From contig JBKJQB010000142.1 of assembly GCA_046594105.1 (NCBI GenBank), positions 1-16,089 of the forward strand: a stretch of DNA of 16,089 nt, written 5' to 3'. The notes below the pieces were generated by a model. It saw only the letters and a program-made list of their open reading frames with translations, ran no database searches and had not been told where the DNA came from. This DNA comes from JBDSGC01 sp046594105. Its GTDB lineage: Bacteria; Acidobacteriota; Thermoanaerobaculia; Gp7-AA8. Positions 5,569-15,349 of this stretch are shown in pieces (positions within the stretch are counted from its first letter, which is position 1; every line of letters begins with the position of its first letter). Made by a program: the position numbers and the translations under genes.

Positions 5569-5674
5569 TCGACTCTTCGCAGTTTTCCACCCGAGGCTCC
5601 GTCTCGACCGGATAACACAGACACTGTTCTGCGGTTCCGGACCGAGCAACGGGATAACGAGAAGATCAATCTGC

Positions 5675-5692
5675 GCACCCTTCACGGGGTGC
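5675..5692 (+). promoter_or_regulatory. First hairpin in the fusA leader
   Basis: GCACCC (5675-5680) pairs perfectly with GGGTGC (5687-5692) around a six-base TTCACG loop. It stands 68 bases before the fusA ATG and just before a second, longer hairpin. No T-run follows. Confidence 0.35.
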
Positions 5693-5701
5693 ACGGCACT
5701 A

Positions 5702-5726
5702 ATCGGCGGAGCTTTCGTCTGCCGAT
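5702..5726 (+). promoter_or_regulatory. Second hairpin in the fusA leader
   Basis: ATCGGCGGA (5702-5710) pairs with TCTGCCGAT (5718-5726), nine pairs with one G-U, around the loop GCTTTCG. It ends 19 bases before the AAGAAGG ribosome binding site of fusA. With the hairpin at 5675-5692 it suggests a structured leader for fusA-tuf, either regulatory or protective after RNA processing. Confidence 0.4.
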
Positions 5727-5759
5727 GCCGCGTTGTCGTCAGTGCAAGAAGGCTAAGTC

Positions 5760-7850
<2,091 letters not shown>

Positions 7851-7907
7851 GGACTGGATTTCCAGCCCTCGAGACATTTCACGAAACCAGCAGGAGGTTG
7901 ACTCAAC

Positions 7908-9101
<1,194 letters not shown>

Positions 9102-9111
9102 CTTTTTGAGA

Positions 9112-9128
9112 GGCAGGCCAGCCCTGTC
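9112..9128 (+). promoter_or_regulatory. Small hairpin between tuf and rpsJ
   Basis: GGCAGG (9112-9117) pairs with CCTGTC (9123-9128), six pairs with one G-U, around CCAGC. A T-run at 9103-9107 lies before rather than after it, so it is not an intrinsic terminator. The same GGCAGG and CCTGTC core recurs in the rpsQ-rplN spacer. Confidence 0.3.
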
Positions 9129-9155
9129 CCCGCTGTTCTTTGAGGGAAAATCAAG

Positions 9156-9470
9156 ATGAACGAAAAGATCCGCATCCGACTCAAAGCGTACGACTACCGC
9201 GTCCTGGACCAGTCCACGAGTGAAATCGTCGACACGGCCAAGCGCACCGGTGCAAGAGTGGCCGGTCCGATCCCGCTGCCGACGCAGATTTCGCGGTACA
9301 CGGTTTTGCGCAGCCCGCACGTCGACAAGAAGTCGCGGGAGCAGTTTGAAATGAGGACGCACAAACGGTTGCTCGACATTCTCGAGCCGACGACCCAGAC
9401 GGTCGACGCGCTCATGAAGCTCGAGTTGCCCGCAGGCGTCGACGTCGAGATCAAAGCTTTCGGGAAGTAA
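9156..9470 (+). CDS. rpsJ: 30S ribosomal protein S10 (NusE)
   Basis: This 104-residue S10 is complete. It belongs to the 30S head and, as NusE, joins NusB in transcription antitermination. Typical stretches are IRIRLKAYDYRVLDQST at 5-21, RVAGPIPLPTQISRYTVLRS at 34-53, and EMRTHKRLLDI. The final GVDVEIKA is also standard. GAGGG at 9142-9146 is nine bases before the ATG. In E. coli rpsJ opens the S10 operon with its own promoter and an L4-responsive leader. Here it is joined to tuf by only 54 bases with no promoter I can recognise, so it probably depends on readthrough from the str promoter. Confidence 0.98.
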   Translation: MNEKIRIRLKAYDYRVLDQSTSEIVDTAKRTGARVAGPIPLPTQISRYTVLRSPHVDKKSREQFEMRTHKRLLDILEPTTQTVDALMKLELPAGVDVEIKAFGK

Positions 9471-9539
9471 AACGGTATTGCCCTGAGTGCGGGGTCACTC
9501 CGGAGCCGTCCGCGCGGCAAAGGACCTCAGCACCAGGTT

Positions 9540-9559
9540 GGGCGCGCCGATGGCGGCCC
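9540..9559 (+). promoter_or_regulatory. GC-rich hairpin in the rpsJ-rplC spacer
   Basis: GGGC (9540-9543) and CGCC (9545-9548), separated by one bulged G, pair with GGCG (9552-9555) and GCCC (9556-9559) around a GAT triloop: eight G-C pairs. It lies 45 bases before rplC and is followed by a second hairpin next to the ribosome binding site. No T-run follows. Confidence 0.45.
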
Positions 9560-9576
9560 GGAAAGATGGACCACAA

Positions 9577-9598
9577 GAACCGCAAGGTTCCAAGGTGA
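9577..9598 (+). promoter_or_regulatory. GNRA hairpin abutting the rplC ribosome binding site
   Basis: GAACC (9577-9581) pairs with GGTTC (9586-9590) around GCAA, a GNRA tetraloop. One base later comes AAGGTGA (9592-9598), a strong Shine-Dalgarno sequence six bases before the rplC ATG. A protein bound to the loop or stem could mask the site. In E. coli the S10 operon is controlled by L4 binding a leader before rpsJ. Here the structured leader lies one gene later. Confidence 0.45.
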
Positions 9599-9604
9599 AC
9601 GGAA

Positions 9605-10246
9605 ATGGCAATCGAAGGAATCATTGGCAAGAAGGTCGGCATGACCCAGGTATTCGCCGAGGATGGAGCACTCGTCCCGGTGACCATCGTGCAGGCCGGC
9701 CCTTGTCTGATCGTGCAGAAGAAAACCAGCGAGCGTGACGGCTACGATGCCGTTCAGGTCGGACTGGTGGAGAAGATCTCGAACCGCCGAGTAACCAGCG
9801 CGGCTCGCGGACATTTCGAAAAGGCAGGCGTTCCTCCAGTGAGGACGCTCTGCGAGTTCGAATATAGCGGCGATGCCAACGTGGGCGATCGCGTGCAGGT
9901 GGACATGTTCAAGGCGGGCGATTCGATCGACGTCGTGGGCCAGTCCAAGGGGAAGGGCTTCCAGGGCGTCATGAAGCGTCACCACTTCAGCGGCGGCCGG
10001 GCCACTCACGGCTCGATGTTCCATCGCGCTCCCGGCTCGATCGGCGCCTCGGCGTTCCCTTCGCGAGTCATGAAGGGTATGCGCATGGGCGGCCGGATGG
10101 GTGGCGATCAGGTCACGGTGAAGAATCTTCGCGTGGCCAAAGTGGACGCGGAGAACAACCTGCTCTACATCCGCGGTGCAGTTCCCGGCGGGCGCAACGG
10201 CTTGGTGGTCGTGCGCTTCTCCAAGAACGGAAAGCGGGGCGAATGA
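9605..10246 (+). CDS. rplC: 50S ribosomal protein L3
   Basis: The 213-residue L3 is complete. It binds near the 3' end of 23S rRNA, starts 50S assembly and sends a loop toward the peptidyl-transferase centre. Signatures include IIGKKVGMTQVFAEDG at 6-21, VGQSKGKGFQGVMKRHHFSG around 118-137, and PGSIGASAFPSRV with GGRMGGDQVTVKNL. The Gln that PrmB methylates in E. coli L3 is not present in the ASAF stretch, as is usual outside Gammaproteobacteria. The start is fixed by AAGGTGA six bases upstream. A 134-base structured spacer separates it from rpsJ, and its stop overlaps the rplD start as ATGA. Confidence 0.97.
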   Translation: MAIEGIIGKKVGMTQVFAEDGALVPVTIVQAGPCLIVQKKTSERDGYDAVQVGLVEKISNRRVTSAARGHFEKAGVPPVRTLCEFEYSGDANVGDRVQVDMFKAGDSIDVVGQSKGKGFQGVMKRHHFSGGRATHGSMFHRAPGSIGASAFPSRVMKGMRMGGRMGGDQVTVKNLRVAKVDAENNLLYIRGAVPGGRNGLVVVRFSKNGKRGE

Positions 10247-10875
10247 TCATGCCGACCATCGACATCAAGGACTGGAACAACAAGAAAGTGGGCTCTGCGG
10301 ACCTGCCCGATGATCTCTTCGGCTATCCGTACAAAGAGCACCTCATTCACGAAGCAGTTCGCAATTACCTGGCCTCTCAGCGCCAGGGAACGCACAAGAT
10401 CAAGAATCGATCGGAAGTCAGCGGTTCGGGCAAAAAGCCCTTCCGTCAGAAGGGCACAGGCCGCGCGCGGCAGGGTGGCAATCGCCCACCGACGCATCGG
10501 CACGGCGGTACCGTCTTCGGCCCCCATCCTCGCGACTACTCCTACAAGATGAACGCGAAGGAAAAGAAGAATGCGCTCAAGAGCGCGCTCTCCCAGCGGG
10601 TCAAGGAAGGCAACTTCGTCCTGGTCAACGATCTGTCGATCGACGAAGCGAAGACCGGCGTGCTGGCCAAACGGTTCCTGGACATGGGGATCGACGCGAA
10701 GGCCCTGCTGGTCGATTCGCTCGAGAACCTCAACCTTGCTCTGGCGTCCCGCAATAACCCGCGGCTACGTCTGGTCGACCCGCTCCATGTGAACGTGTAC
10801 GACGTGGTCAACAGCCGCTACATCGTGCTGAGCCAGGCCGCCCTCGAGCAGCTCAAGGAGGCCCTGCAGTCATGA
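10243..10875 (+). CDS. rplD: 50S ribosomal protein L4
   Basis: The 210-residue L4 is complete. Its globular domain sits on the outside of the 50S subunit while the long internal loop (GSGKKPFRQKGTGRARQGG, about residues 61-79) reaches the exit tunnel constriction, where macrolide-resistance changes occur in other species. The loop looks wild-type. The C-terminal half has KSALSQRVKEGNFVLVNDL and a Rossmann-like fold. I used the ATG at 10243, which overlaps the rplC stop as ATGA. A second ATG at 10249 (giving MPTIDIKDW) is a possible start and resembles other L4 N-termini. The stop overlaps rplW as ATGA. In E. coli L4 represses its operon. Confidence 0.96.
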   Translation: MIMPTIDIKDWNNKKVGSADLPDDLFGYPYKEHLIHEAVRNYLASQRQGTHKIKNRSEVSGSGKKPFRQKGTGRARQGGNRPPTHRHGGTVFGPHPRDYSYKMNAKEKKNALKSALSQRVKEGNFVLVNDLSIDEAKTGVLAKRFLDMGIDAKALLVDSLENLNLALASRNNPRLRLVDPLHVNVYDVVNSRYIVLSQAALEQLKEALQS

Positions 10876-11165
10876 ACGCCAACCAGATCATCCGACGTCC
10901 ACTGGTGACCGAAAAGAGCACCAGCCAGCGCGAAGCCGGCGCGAACGTGATCGCCTTCGAGGTGGACGTCAAGGCGAACAAGATTCAGGTCAAGACCGCC
11001 GTGGAGCAACTCTTCAAGGTGAAGGTCGACGAGGTCCGCATTTTCAACGTCCGCGGCAAGATGAAGCGGATGGGTCGTAATCAGGGCAAGCGCCGCGACT
11101 GGCGCAAGGCCTACGTGAGGCTTTCGGCAGGCGAGAAGGCGCCGGACTTCATCGAGGGCGTGTAA
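10872..11165 (+). CDS. rplW: 50S ribosomal protein L23
   Basis: The 97-residue L23 sits at the mouth of the peptide exit tunnel, where it docks trigger factor and the signal recognition particle in known systems. The start IIRRPLVTEKST, the block FEVDVKANKIQVKTAVEQLF and the later KRMGRNQGKRRDWRKAYV are diagnostic. The length is standard. It is translationally coupled to rplD through an ATGA overlap, with GGAG inside the end of rplD acting as ribosome binding site. It ends 21 bases before rplB. Confidence 0.97.
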   Translation: MNANQIIRRPLVTEKSTSQREAGANVIAFEVDVKANKIQVKTAVEQLFKVKVDEVRIFNVRGKMKRMGRNQGKRRDWRKAYVRLSAGEKAPDFIEGV

Positions 11166-11186
11166 CCCCCTCCTCAGGACAAAACT

Positions 11187-12010
<824 letters not shown>

Positions 12011-12011
<1 letters not shown>

Positions 12012-12310
12012 TGGCACGGTCACTTAAGAAGGGTCCTTTCATCGACGACCACCTCACCAGGAAGGTGGAGACGATGAACCGCGAACGCGAGAAGAAGGTC
12101 ATCAAGACCTGGTCGCGCCGCTCGACGATCATCCCGGACATGGTCGGTCACACCATTGCGGTCCACAACGGTCGCAAGTTCGTCCCGGTTTACATCTCCG
12201 AGAACATGGTTGGACACAAGCTCGGAGAGTTCGCCATGACCCGCACGTTCAAGGGGCATAGCGGAAAAAAGGTGGAGAAGTCCGCCAAACCGGCAGCGCC
12301 GCCGCGATAG
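12011..12310 (+). CDS. rpsS: 30S ribosomal protein S19
   Basis: This 99-residue S19 belongs to the 30S head next to S13, touching the A-site finger region. The family core is complete: ARSLKKGPFIDDHL at 2-15, KTWSRRSTIIPDMVGHTIAV, and VGHKLGEFAMTRTFKGHSG. It is a few residues longer than common 92-residue forms because of a Lys, Ala and Pro-rich tail (KKVEKSAKPAAPPR) that is probably disordered. The start overlaps the rplB stop by one base (TAATG), so it is likely translated by reinitiation. Confidence 0.97.
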
Positions 12311-12324
12311 CCGGCAGCTCGTGC

Positions 12325-12345
12325 GGCGCCGGCAGTGCCGGTGCC
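12325..12345 (+). promoter_or_regulatory. Strong hairpin before rplV
   Basis: GGCGCCGGC (12325-12333) pairs with GCCGGTGCC (12337-12345), nine pairs with one G-U and an AGT triloop. It lies within the 49-base rpsS-rplV spacer and ends four bases before the GGAG ribosome binding site at 12350-12353. No T-run follows. Confidence 0.45.
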
Positions 12346-12359
12346 AGATGGAGAAAGAC

Positions 12360-12749
12360 ATGGAAGCAACAGCAACATTGAGATACCTGAAGATGTCGCC
12401 GCAGAAAGTCCGGCTGGTGGTGGACCTGGTGCGGGGCAAGAAGGTCGAAGAAGCGCTGCAGATCCTGCGGTTCACAGCGAAGGCGTGCGCCAAGGATCTG
12501 GAGAAGCTGGTCCGTTCCGCGGTGGCCAACGCCGAGGATCGGGAAGCGAACCTGGACACCGACGAGCTGGTGGTGTCGAAGATTTACGTCAACGAAGGGC
12601 CGCGGGAGAAGCGCATCCAGCCGGCCCCGATGGGACGGGCGTATCGGATCCAGAAGCGGCAGGCGCACGTCACCGTGCACGTGTCGGACGAAGTGAAAGC
12701 GGTCAACGAGCGGAGCGGCGGTAAGGGCCGTGCCCGCGCAGCAAAATAA
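12360..12749 (+). CDS. rplV: 50S ribosomal protein L22
   Basis: The 129-residue L22 is complete. It contacts all domains of 23S rRNA, and its long beta-hairpin (here around residues 82-100, REKRIQPAPMGRAYRIQKR) lines the exit tunnel. Other signatures are LKMSPQKVRLVVDLVRGKKV at 10-29 and HVTVHVSD. I chose the ATG at 12360 because GGAG at 12350-12353 is six bases upstream and the protein then begins METATL-like as in relatives. An open frame extends to GTG 12321 and ATG 12348, but those starts lie in or beside a stable hairpin and lack a ribosome binding site. The tail is a short basic extension. Confidence 0.95.
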   Translation: MEATATLRYLKMSPQKVRLVVDLVRGKKVEEALQILRFTAKACAKDLEKLVRSAVANAEDREANLDTDELVVSKIYVNEGPREKRIQPAPMGRAYRIQKRQAHVTVHVSDEVKAVNERSGGKGRARAAK

Positions 12750-12760
12750 CGGAGGCAATC

Positions 12761-13411
12761 TTGGGTCAGAAGGTCAACCCGTACGGATTTCGGCTCGGCT
12801 TCAACAAAACGTGGCACTCCCGCTGGTTTGCGGGGAAGGCTTACGCCGAGACGCTGCATCGCGATCTGAAACTTCGCGATGATCTGAAGAAGCGTCTCTC
12901 GCACGCCGGAGTCTCGGAGATCGACATCGAGCGTACGGCGAACAAGATGCGCATCAACATCTACACCTCGCGGCCGGGCATCATCATCGGGCGCAAGGGC
13001 GCCGAGGTCGACAAGCTCCGCGACGAGCTGCAGAAGCTTGTCAACGGTGAGGTCTACATCAACATCCAGGAGATCCAGCGCCCGGAGCTCGACGCGCAGC
13101 TGGTGGCCGAGAACATCGCCACGCAGTTGCAGCGCCGGATCGCCTTTCGTCGGGCCATGAAGAAAGCCATGGAGTCGGCCTTCCGTTTCGGGGCCAAGGG
13201 CATCAAAGTCCGGGTAGGTGGACGGCTCAACGGAGCGGAGATCGCCCGGTCGGAGTGGTATCAGGACGGCCGCCTGCCCCTGCACACGTTGAAAGCCGAC
13301 ATTGACTACGGCCTGGCTCTGGCCCGGACCACATACGGAATCATCGGCGTCAAAGTGTGGATCTTCAAGGGCGAGATGGCCAAAGCACGTTCACGGAGAA
13401 GGCCTCAGTAG
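12761..13411 (+). CDS. rpsC: 30S ribosomal protein S3
   Basis: The 216-residue S3 is complete. It forms part of the mRNA entry tunnel with S4 and S5 and helps unwind mRNA. GQKVNPYGFRLGFNKTWHS is the standard N-terminus, the KH domain shows RPGIIIGRKG at 71-80, and the C-terminal domain has VRVGGRLNGAEIAR and SEWYQDGRLPLHTL. It starts with a rare TTG at 12761. The choice is forced by the conserved GQKVNP and a perfect GGAGG five bases upstream. It follows rplV by 11 bases. Confidence 0.97.
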   Translation: MGQKVNPYGFRLGFNKTWHSRWFAGKAYAETLHRDLKLRDDLKKRLSHAGVSEIDIERTANKMRINIYTSRPGIIIGRKGAEVDKLRDELQKLVNGEVYINIQEIQRPELDAQLVAENIATQLQRRIAFRRAMKKAMESAFRFGAKGIKVRVGGRLNGAEIARSEWYQDGRLPLHTLKADIDYGLALARTTYGIIGVKVWIFKGEMAKARSRRRPQ

Positions 13412-13420
13412 CATCCCGCA

Positions 13421-13438
13421 ACGTTCCCCCGGGAGCGT
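13421..13438 (+). promoter_or_regulatory. Hairpin between rpsC and rplP
   Basis: ACGTTCC (13421-13427) pairs with GGAGCGT (13432-13438), seven pairs with one G-U, around a CCCG tetraloop. It lies in the 58-base spacer, 18 bases before the AGGAG ribosome binding site of rplP. No T-run follows. Confidence 0.4.
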
Positions 13439-13469
13439 GTGGGTTCACTGAGAGCCAGGAGCAAGCACC

Positions 13470-13895
13470 ATGTTGATGCCGAAGAAAGTAAAGTTCAGAA
13501 AACAGCAGCGCGGCCGCCGTCGAGGCATCGCCACGCGCGGCGCGAAGGTCTCGTTCGGAGACTTCGGGCTGCAGGCGCTGGAGGCTGGCTGGGTGACGGC
13601 GCGCCAGATCGAGGCCGCTCGTGTGGCCATGACCCGTCACGTCAAGCGCGGCGGAAAGATCTGGATCCGGATTTTTCCGGACAAGCCGATCACCAAGAAG
13701 CCGCTGGAAACACGTATGGGTAAGGGAAAAGGCGCACCGGAAGAGTGGGTGTGCGTGGTGAAGCCGGCCCGCATTCTCTACGAGATGGAAGGCGTGACCC
13801 GGGAAGTGGCTGAGGAAGCGCTGCGTCTGGCAGCCCACAAGCTGCCTATCAGGACTCGCTTCGTCACCCGCGAGCAGACGGAGGTGGGTGAATGA
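13470..13895 (+). CDS. rplP: 50S ribosomal protein L16
   Basis: The 141-residue L16 organises the A-site region of 23S rRNA and contacts tRNA. The start MLMPKKVKFRKQQRGRRRG is typical and sits eight bases after AGGAG (13457-13461). Later blocks are FGDFGLQALEAGWVTARQIE, GGKIWIRIFPDKPITKKP and MGKGKGAPEEWV. R82, just before MGKG, corresponds to the Arg that is hydroxylated by YcfD/RoxA in E. coli. The stop overlaps the rpmC start as ATGA. Confidence 0.97.
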   Translation: MLMPKKVKFRKQQRGRRRGIATRGAKVSFGDFGLQALEAGWVTARQIEAARVAMTRHVKRGGKIWIRIFPDKPITKKPLETRMGKGKGAPEEWVCVVKPARILYEMEGVTREVAEEALRLAAHKLPIRTRFVTREQTEVGE

Positions 13896-14083
13896 ACGCC
13901 GCAAAGCTTCGCGACAAGAATGTGACCGAGCTGGAGACCCGCGAGCGCGAGCTCAGCGAGCAGCTCTACAAACTTCGTTTTCAGCGCGCCACCGGGCGGA
14001 TGGAATCACCGGCCAAGATGCGCGAGGTCCGGCGTGAGATCGCCCGGATCAAGACACTCCTCGGCGAGAAGTCGAGGTCGTAA
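13892..14083 (+). CDS. rpmC: 50S ribosomal protein L29
   Basis: This 63-residue protein is a standard L29, a two-helix hairpin next to L23 at the tunnel exit. It shows the usual LRDKNVTELETRERELSEQL and LRFQRATGRMESPAKMREVR followed by RREIARIKTLL. It overlaps rplP by ATGA, with GAGGTG at 13881-13886 as ribosome binding site inside the end of rplP, so the two are probably translationally coupled. Confidence 0.96.
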   Translation: MNAAKLRDKNVTELETRERELSEQLYKLRFQRATGRMESPAKMREVRREIARIKTLLGEKSRS

Positions 14084-14102
14084 CCCGGGATCCGGCCGGC
14101 GC

Positions 14103-14122
14103 GAGGGACTGCTACATCCCTC
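14103..14122 (+). promoter_or_regulatory. Hairpin between rpmC and rpsQ
   Basis: GAGGGA (14103-14108) pairs perfectly with TCCCTC (14117-14122) around an eight-base loop. CCCGG (14084-14088) and CCGGG (14127-14131) can close a longer outer stem. It lies 20 bases before the GGAGAG ribosome binding site of rpsQ. No T-run follows. Confidence 0.35.
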
Positions 14123-14152
14123 ATCACCGGGCCCCGCGATTGGAGAGAGCAG

Positions 14153-14434
14153 ATGGCAACGAGCGAAAAGAACGAAACGGCGACCGCGACCAACAAACGC
14201 ACCATGACCGGCGTGGTCGTTTCGAACAAGATGATGAAGACGGTGGTGGTCGCCGTGGAGAACGTGTTCCGGCACCCCATGTACCAGAAGTACATCAAGA
14301 GGACGAACAAGTTCCTGGCACACAACGAGAGCGCGGAGATCAACATCGGAGATCGCGTGGTCATCGAAGAGAGCCGCCCGCTGTCGAAGCGCAAGCGCTG
14401 GAACGTCCGGGAAATCCTCGAGAAAGCGAGCTAG
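14153..14434 (+). CDS. rpsQ: 30S ribosomal protein S17
   Basis: The 93-residue S17 binds the 5' domain of 16S rRNA and is an early assembly protein. The core TMTGVVVSNKMMKTVVVAVE (17-36), RHPMYQKYIKRTNKFLAHNE, and IGDRVVIEESRPLSKRKRW are diagnostic. A Thr and Ala-rich stretch of about 15 residues precedes the core and is longer than in E. coli, probably disordered. GGAGAG at 14142-14147 supports the ATG at 14153. Confidence 0.97.
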   Translation: MATSEKNETATATNKRTMTGVVVSNKMMKTVVVAVENVFRHPMYQKYIKRTNKFLAHNESAEINIGDRVVIEESRPLSKRKRWNVREILEKAS

Positions 14435-14441
14435 TGGTGGA

Positions 14442-14463
14442 GGGCAGGCCGGTTGGCCTGTCC
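14442..14463 (+). promoter_or_regulatory. Hairpin between rpsQ and rplN
   Basis: GGGCAGGCC (14442-14450) pairs with GGCCTGTCC (14455-14463), nine pairs with one G-U, around GGTT. It stands at the usual border between the S10 and spc operons, but no T-run follows, so it does not look like a terminator. It shares its GGCAGG and CCTGTC arms with the tuf-rpsJ hairpin. Confidence 0.45.
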
Positions 14464-14501
14464 GGACGGGCCGAGCGCCTGTCGACCAAGAGGGAGATGT
14501 C

Positions 14502-14873
14502 ATGATTCAGATGGGAACGATTCTGCAGGTTGCAGACAACACGGGCGCCAAGAAGATTTTCTGCATCAAGATGGTGGGCGGCTCCACAGCCGGCCAGTAC
14601 GGACGGCTGGGCGACGTCATCACCGCGTCGGTCAAAGAGGCCTCGCCGGACGGAACCGTCAAGAAGGGCGCAGTGGTCAAGGCGGTCATCGTTCGCACGG
14701 TGAAGGAAACCCGCCGGCGCGATGGTTCCTACATCAAGTTCGACGACAACGCAGCCGTTCTCATCAACGATGCGCGGGAGCCGGTGGGCACGCGCGTATT
14801 CGGACCGGTAGCCCGGGAGCTGCGCGAGCGGAAGTTCATGAAGATCATCTCGCTGGCGCCGGAAGTCATCTAA
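14502..14873 (+). CDS. rplN: 50S ribosomal protein L14
   Basis: The 123-residue L14 is complete. It lies at the subunit interface beside L19 and is the docking point of ribosome-silencing factor RsfS. MIQMGTILQVADNTGAKK at 1-18, GDVITASVKEASPDG, KKGAVVKAVIVRTVKE and RDGSYIKFDDNAAVLIND are diagnostic, with FMKIISLAPEVI at the end. AGGGAG at 14491-14496, five bases before the ATG, is the ribosome binding site. In E. coli this gene opens the spc operon. I see no promoter here, only a hairpin, so it probably continues the same transcript. Confidence 0.98.
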   Translation: MIQMGTILQVADNTGAKKIFCIKMVGGSTAGQYGRLGDVITASVKEASPDGTVKKGAVVKAVIVRTVKETRRRDGSYIKFDDNAAVLINDAREPVGTRVFGPVARELRERKFMKIISLAPEVI

Positions 14874-14887
14874 ACGAAACCAGGATC

Positions 14888-14920
14888 CGACCGGAACCGG
14901 CCTGCAAAGGCGGAAGGTCG
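14888..14920 (+). promoter_or_regulatory. GNRA hairpin between rplN and rplX
   Basis: An inner stem GCCT (14900-14903) and AGGC (14908-14911) closes a GCAA tetraloop. After an internal loop an outer stem CGACC (14888-14892) and GGTCG (14916-14920) forms. In E. coli the nearby rplX-rplE region is the S8 repressor site of the spc operon. This one is one gene earlier and I cannot assign a ligand. Confidence 0.4.
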
Positions 14921-14940
14921 AAAGAACAGAGAGCCACGAT

Positions 14941-15294
14941 ATGTACGGAAAACCAACCAAAGAGAAAGACATCGTGCGGACCAAACCGCACCTCAAGAAG
15001 AACGACACCGTGGTCGTGCTTTCGGGCAAGGACCGCGGCAAGCAGGGCAAGGTCCTCCGGGTCAGCCCCACCAAGGGCACGGCGATCGTGGAGCGGGTCA
15101 ATCACCAGAAGAAGCACACCCGCCCCAATCCGCAGAAGAACATCAAGGGCGGGATCATGGAGCGGGAGACCGGAATCAAGCTCTCCAACCTTCAGGTGAT
15201 CTGCCCGAGCTGCGGGGAAGCCACCCGGACGGGAACCCATCGCACCACCGAGGGCGCGGCTCGATTCTGCAGGAAATGCGACACCGAGATGTAA
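14941..15294 (+). CDS. rplX: 50S ribosomal protein L24
   Basis: The 117-residue L24 is an assembly-initiator protein near the tunnel exit. The KOW segment LKKNDTVVVLSGKDRGKQGK is at residues 18-37, followed by VNHQKKHTRPNPQKNIKGGI. The C-terminus keeps an intact zinc-ribbon pattern: C88, C91, C110 and C113 in two CxxC pairs. The start is uncertain. ATG 14941 has no strong ribosome binding site, and GTG 14974 (codon 12) would begin closer to the KOW segment. I kept the ATG. Confidence 0.93.
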   Translation: MYGKPTKEKDIVRTKPHLKKNDTVVVLSGKDRGKQGKVLRVSPTKGTAIVERVNHQKKHTRPNPQKNIKGGIMERETGIKLSNLQVICPSCGEATRTGTHRTTEGAARFCRKCDTEM

Positions 15295-15328
15295 ACCGGG
15301 CAGCCTTCCGAACCGGGGACCGGAAAAC

Positions 15329-15345
15329 GCTCCTATTTGCGGAGC
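15329..15345 (+). promoter_or_regulatory. Stem that pairs with the rplE Shine-Dalgarno sequence
   Basis: GCTCC (15329-15333) pairs perfectly with GGAGC (15341-15345) around TATTTGC. The 3' arm contains GGAG (15341-15344), the likely ribosome binding site of rplE five bases before the ATG at 15350. Folding would hide it. The stem is short, so it may open easily. Confidence 0.4.
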
Positions 15346-15349
15346 AAGG

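Noticed and set aside
3958..5694. A 578-codon open frame on the minus strand across rpsL and rpsG
   Set aside because: It is opposite two certain ribosomal genes and runs through the inverted repeat at 5510-5568. It has no domain or ribosome binding site.
5600..5700. Internal promoter for fusA using GATAAC at 5611-5616 or 5653-5658
   Set aside because: Neither GATAAC has a -35 hexamer at 16-18 bases, and both lack the first T of the -10 consensus.
9103..9107. T-run after tuf as an intrinsic terminator
   Set aside because: The nearby hairpin follows the T-run instead of preceding it, and no stable stem ends directly before it.
12321..12359. Longer rplV starting at GTG 12321 or ATG 12348
   Set aside because: Both starts lie within or right behind the 12325-12345 hairpin without a Shine-Dalgarno sequence, whereas ATG 12360 has GGAG at ideal spacing and gives a normal L22 N-terminus.
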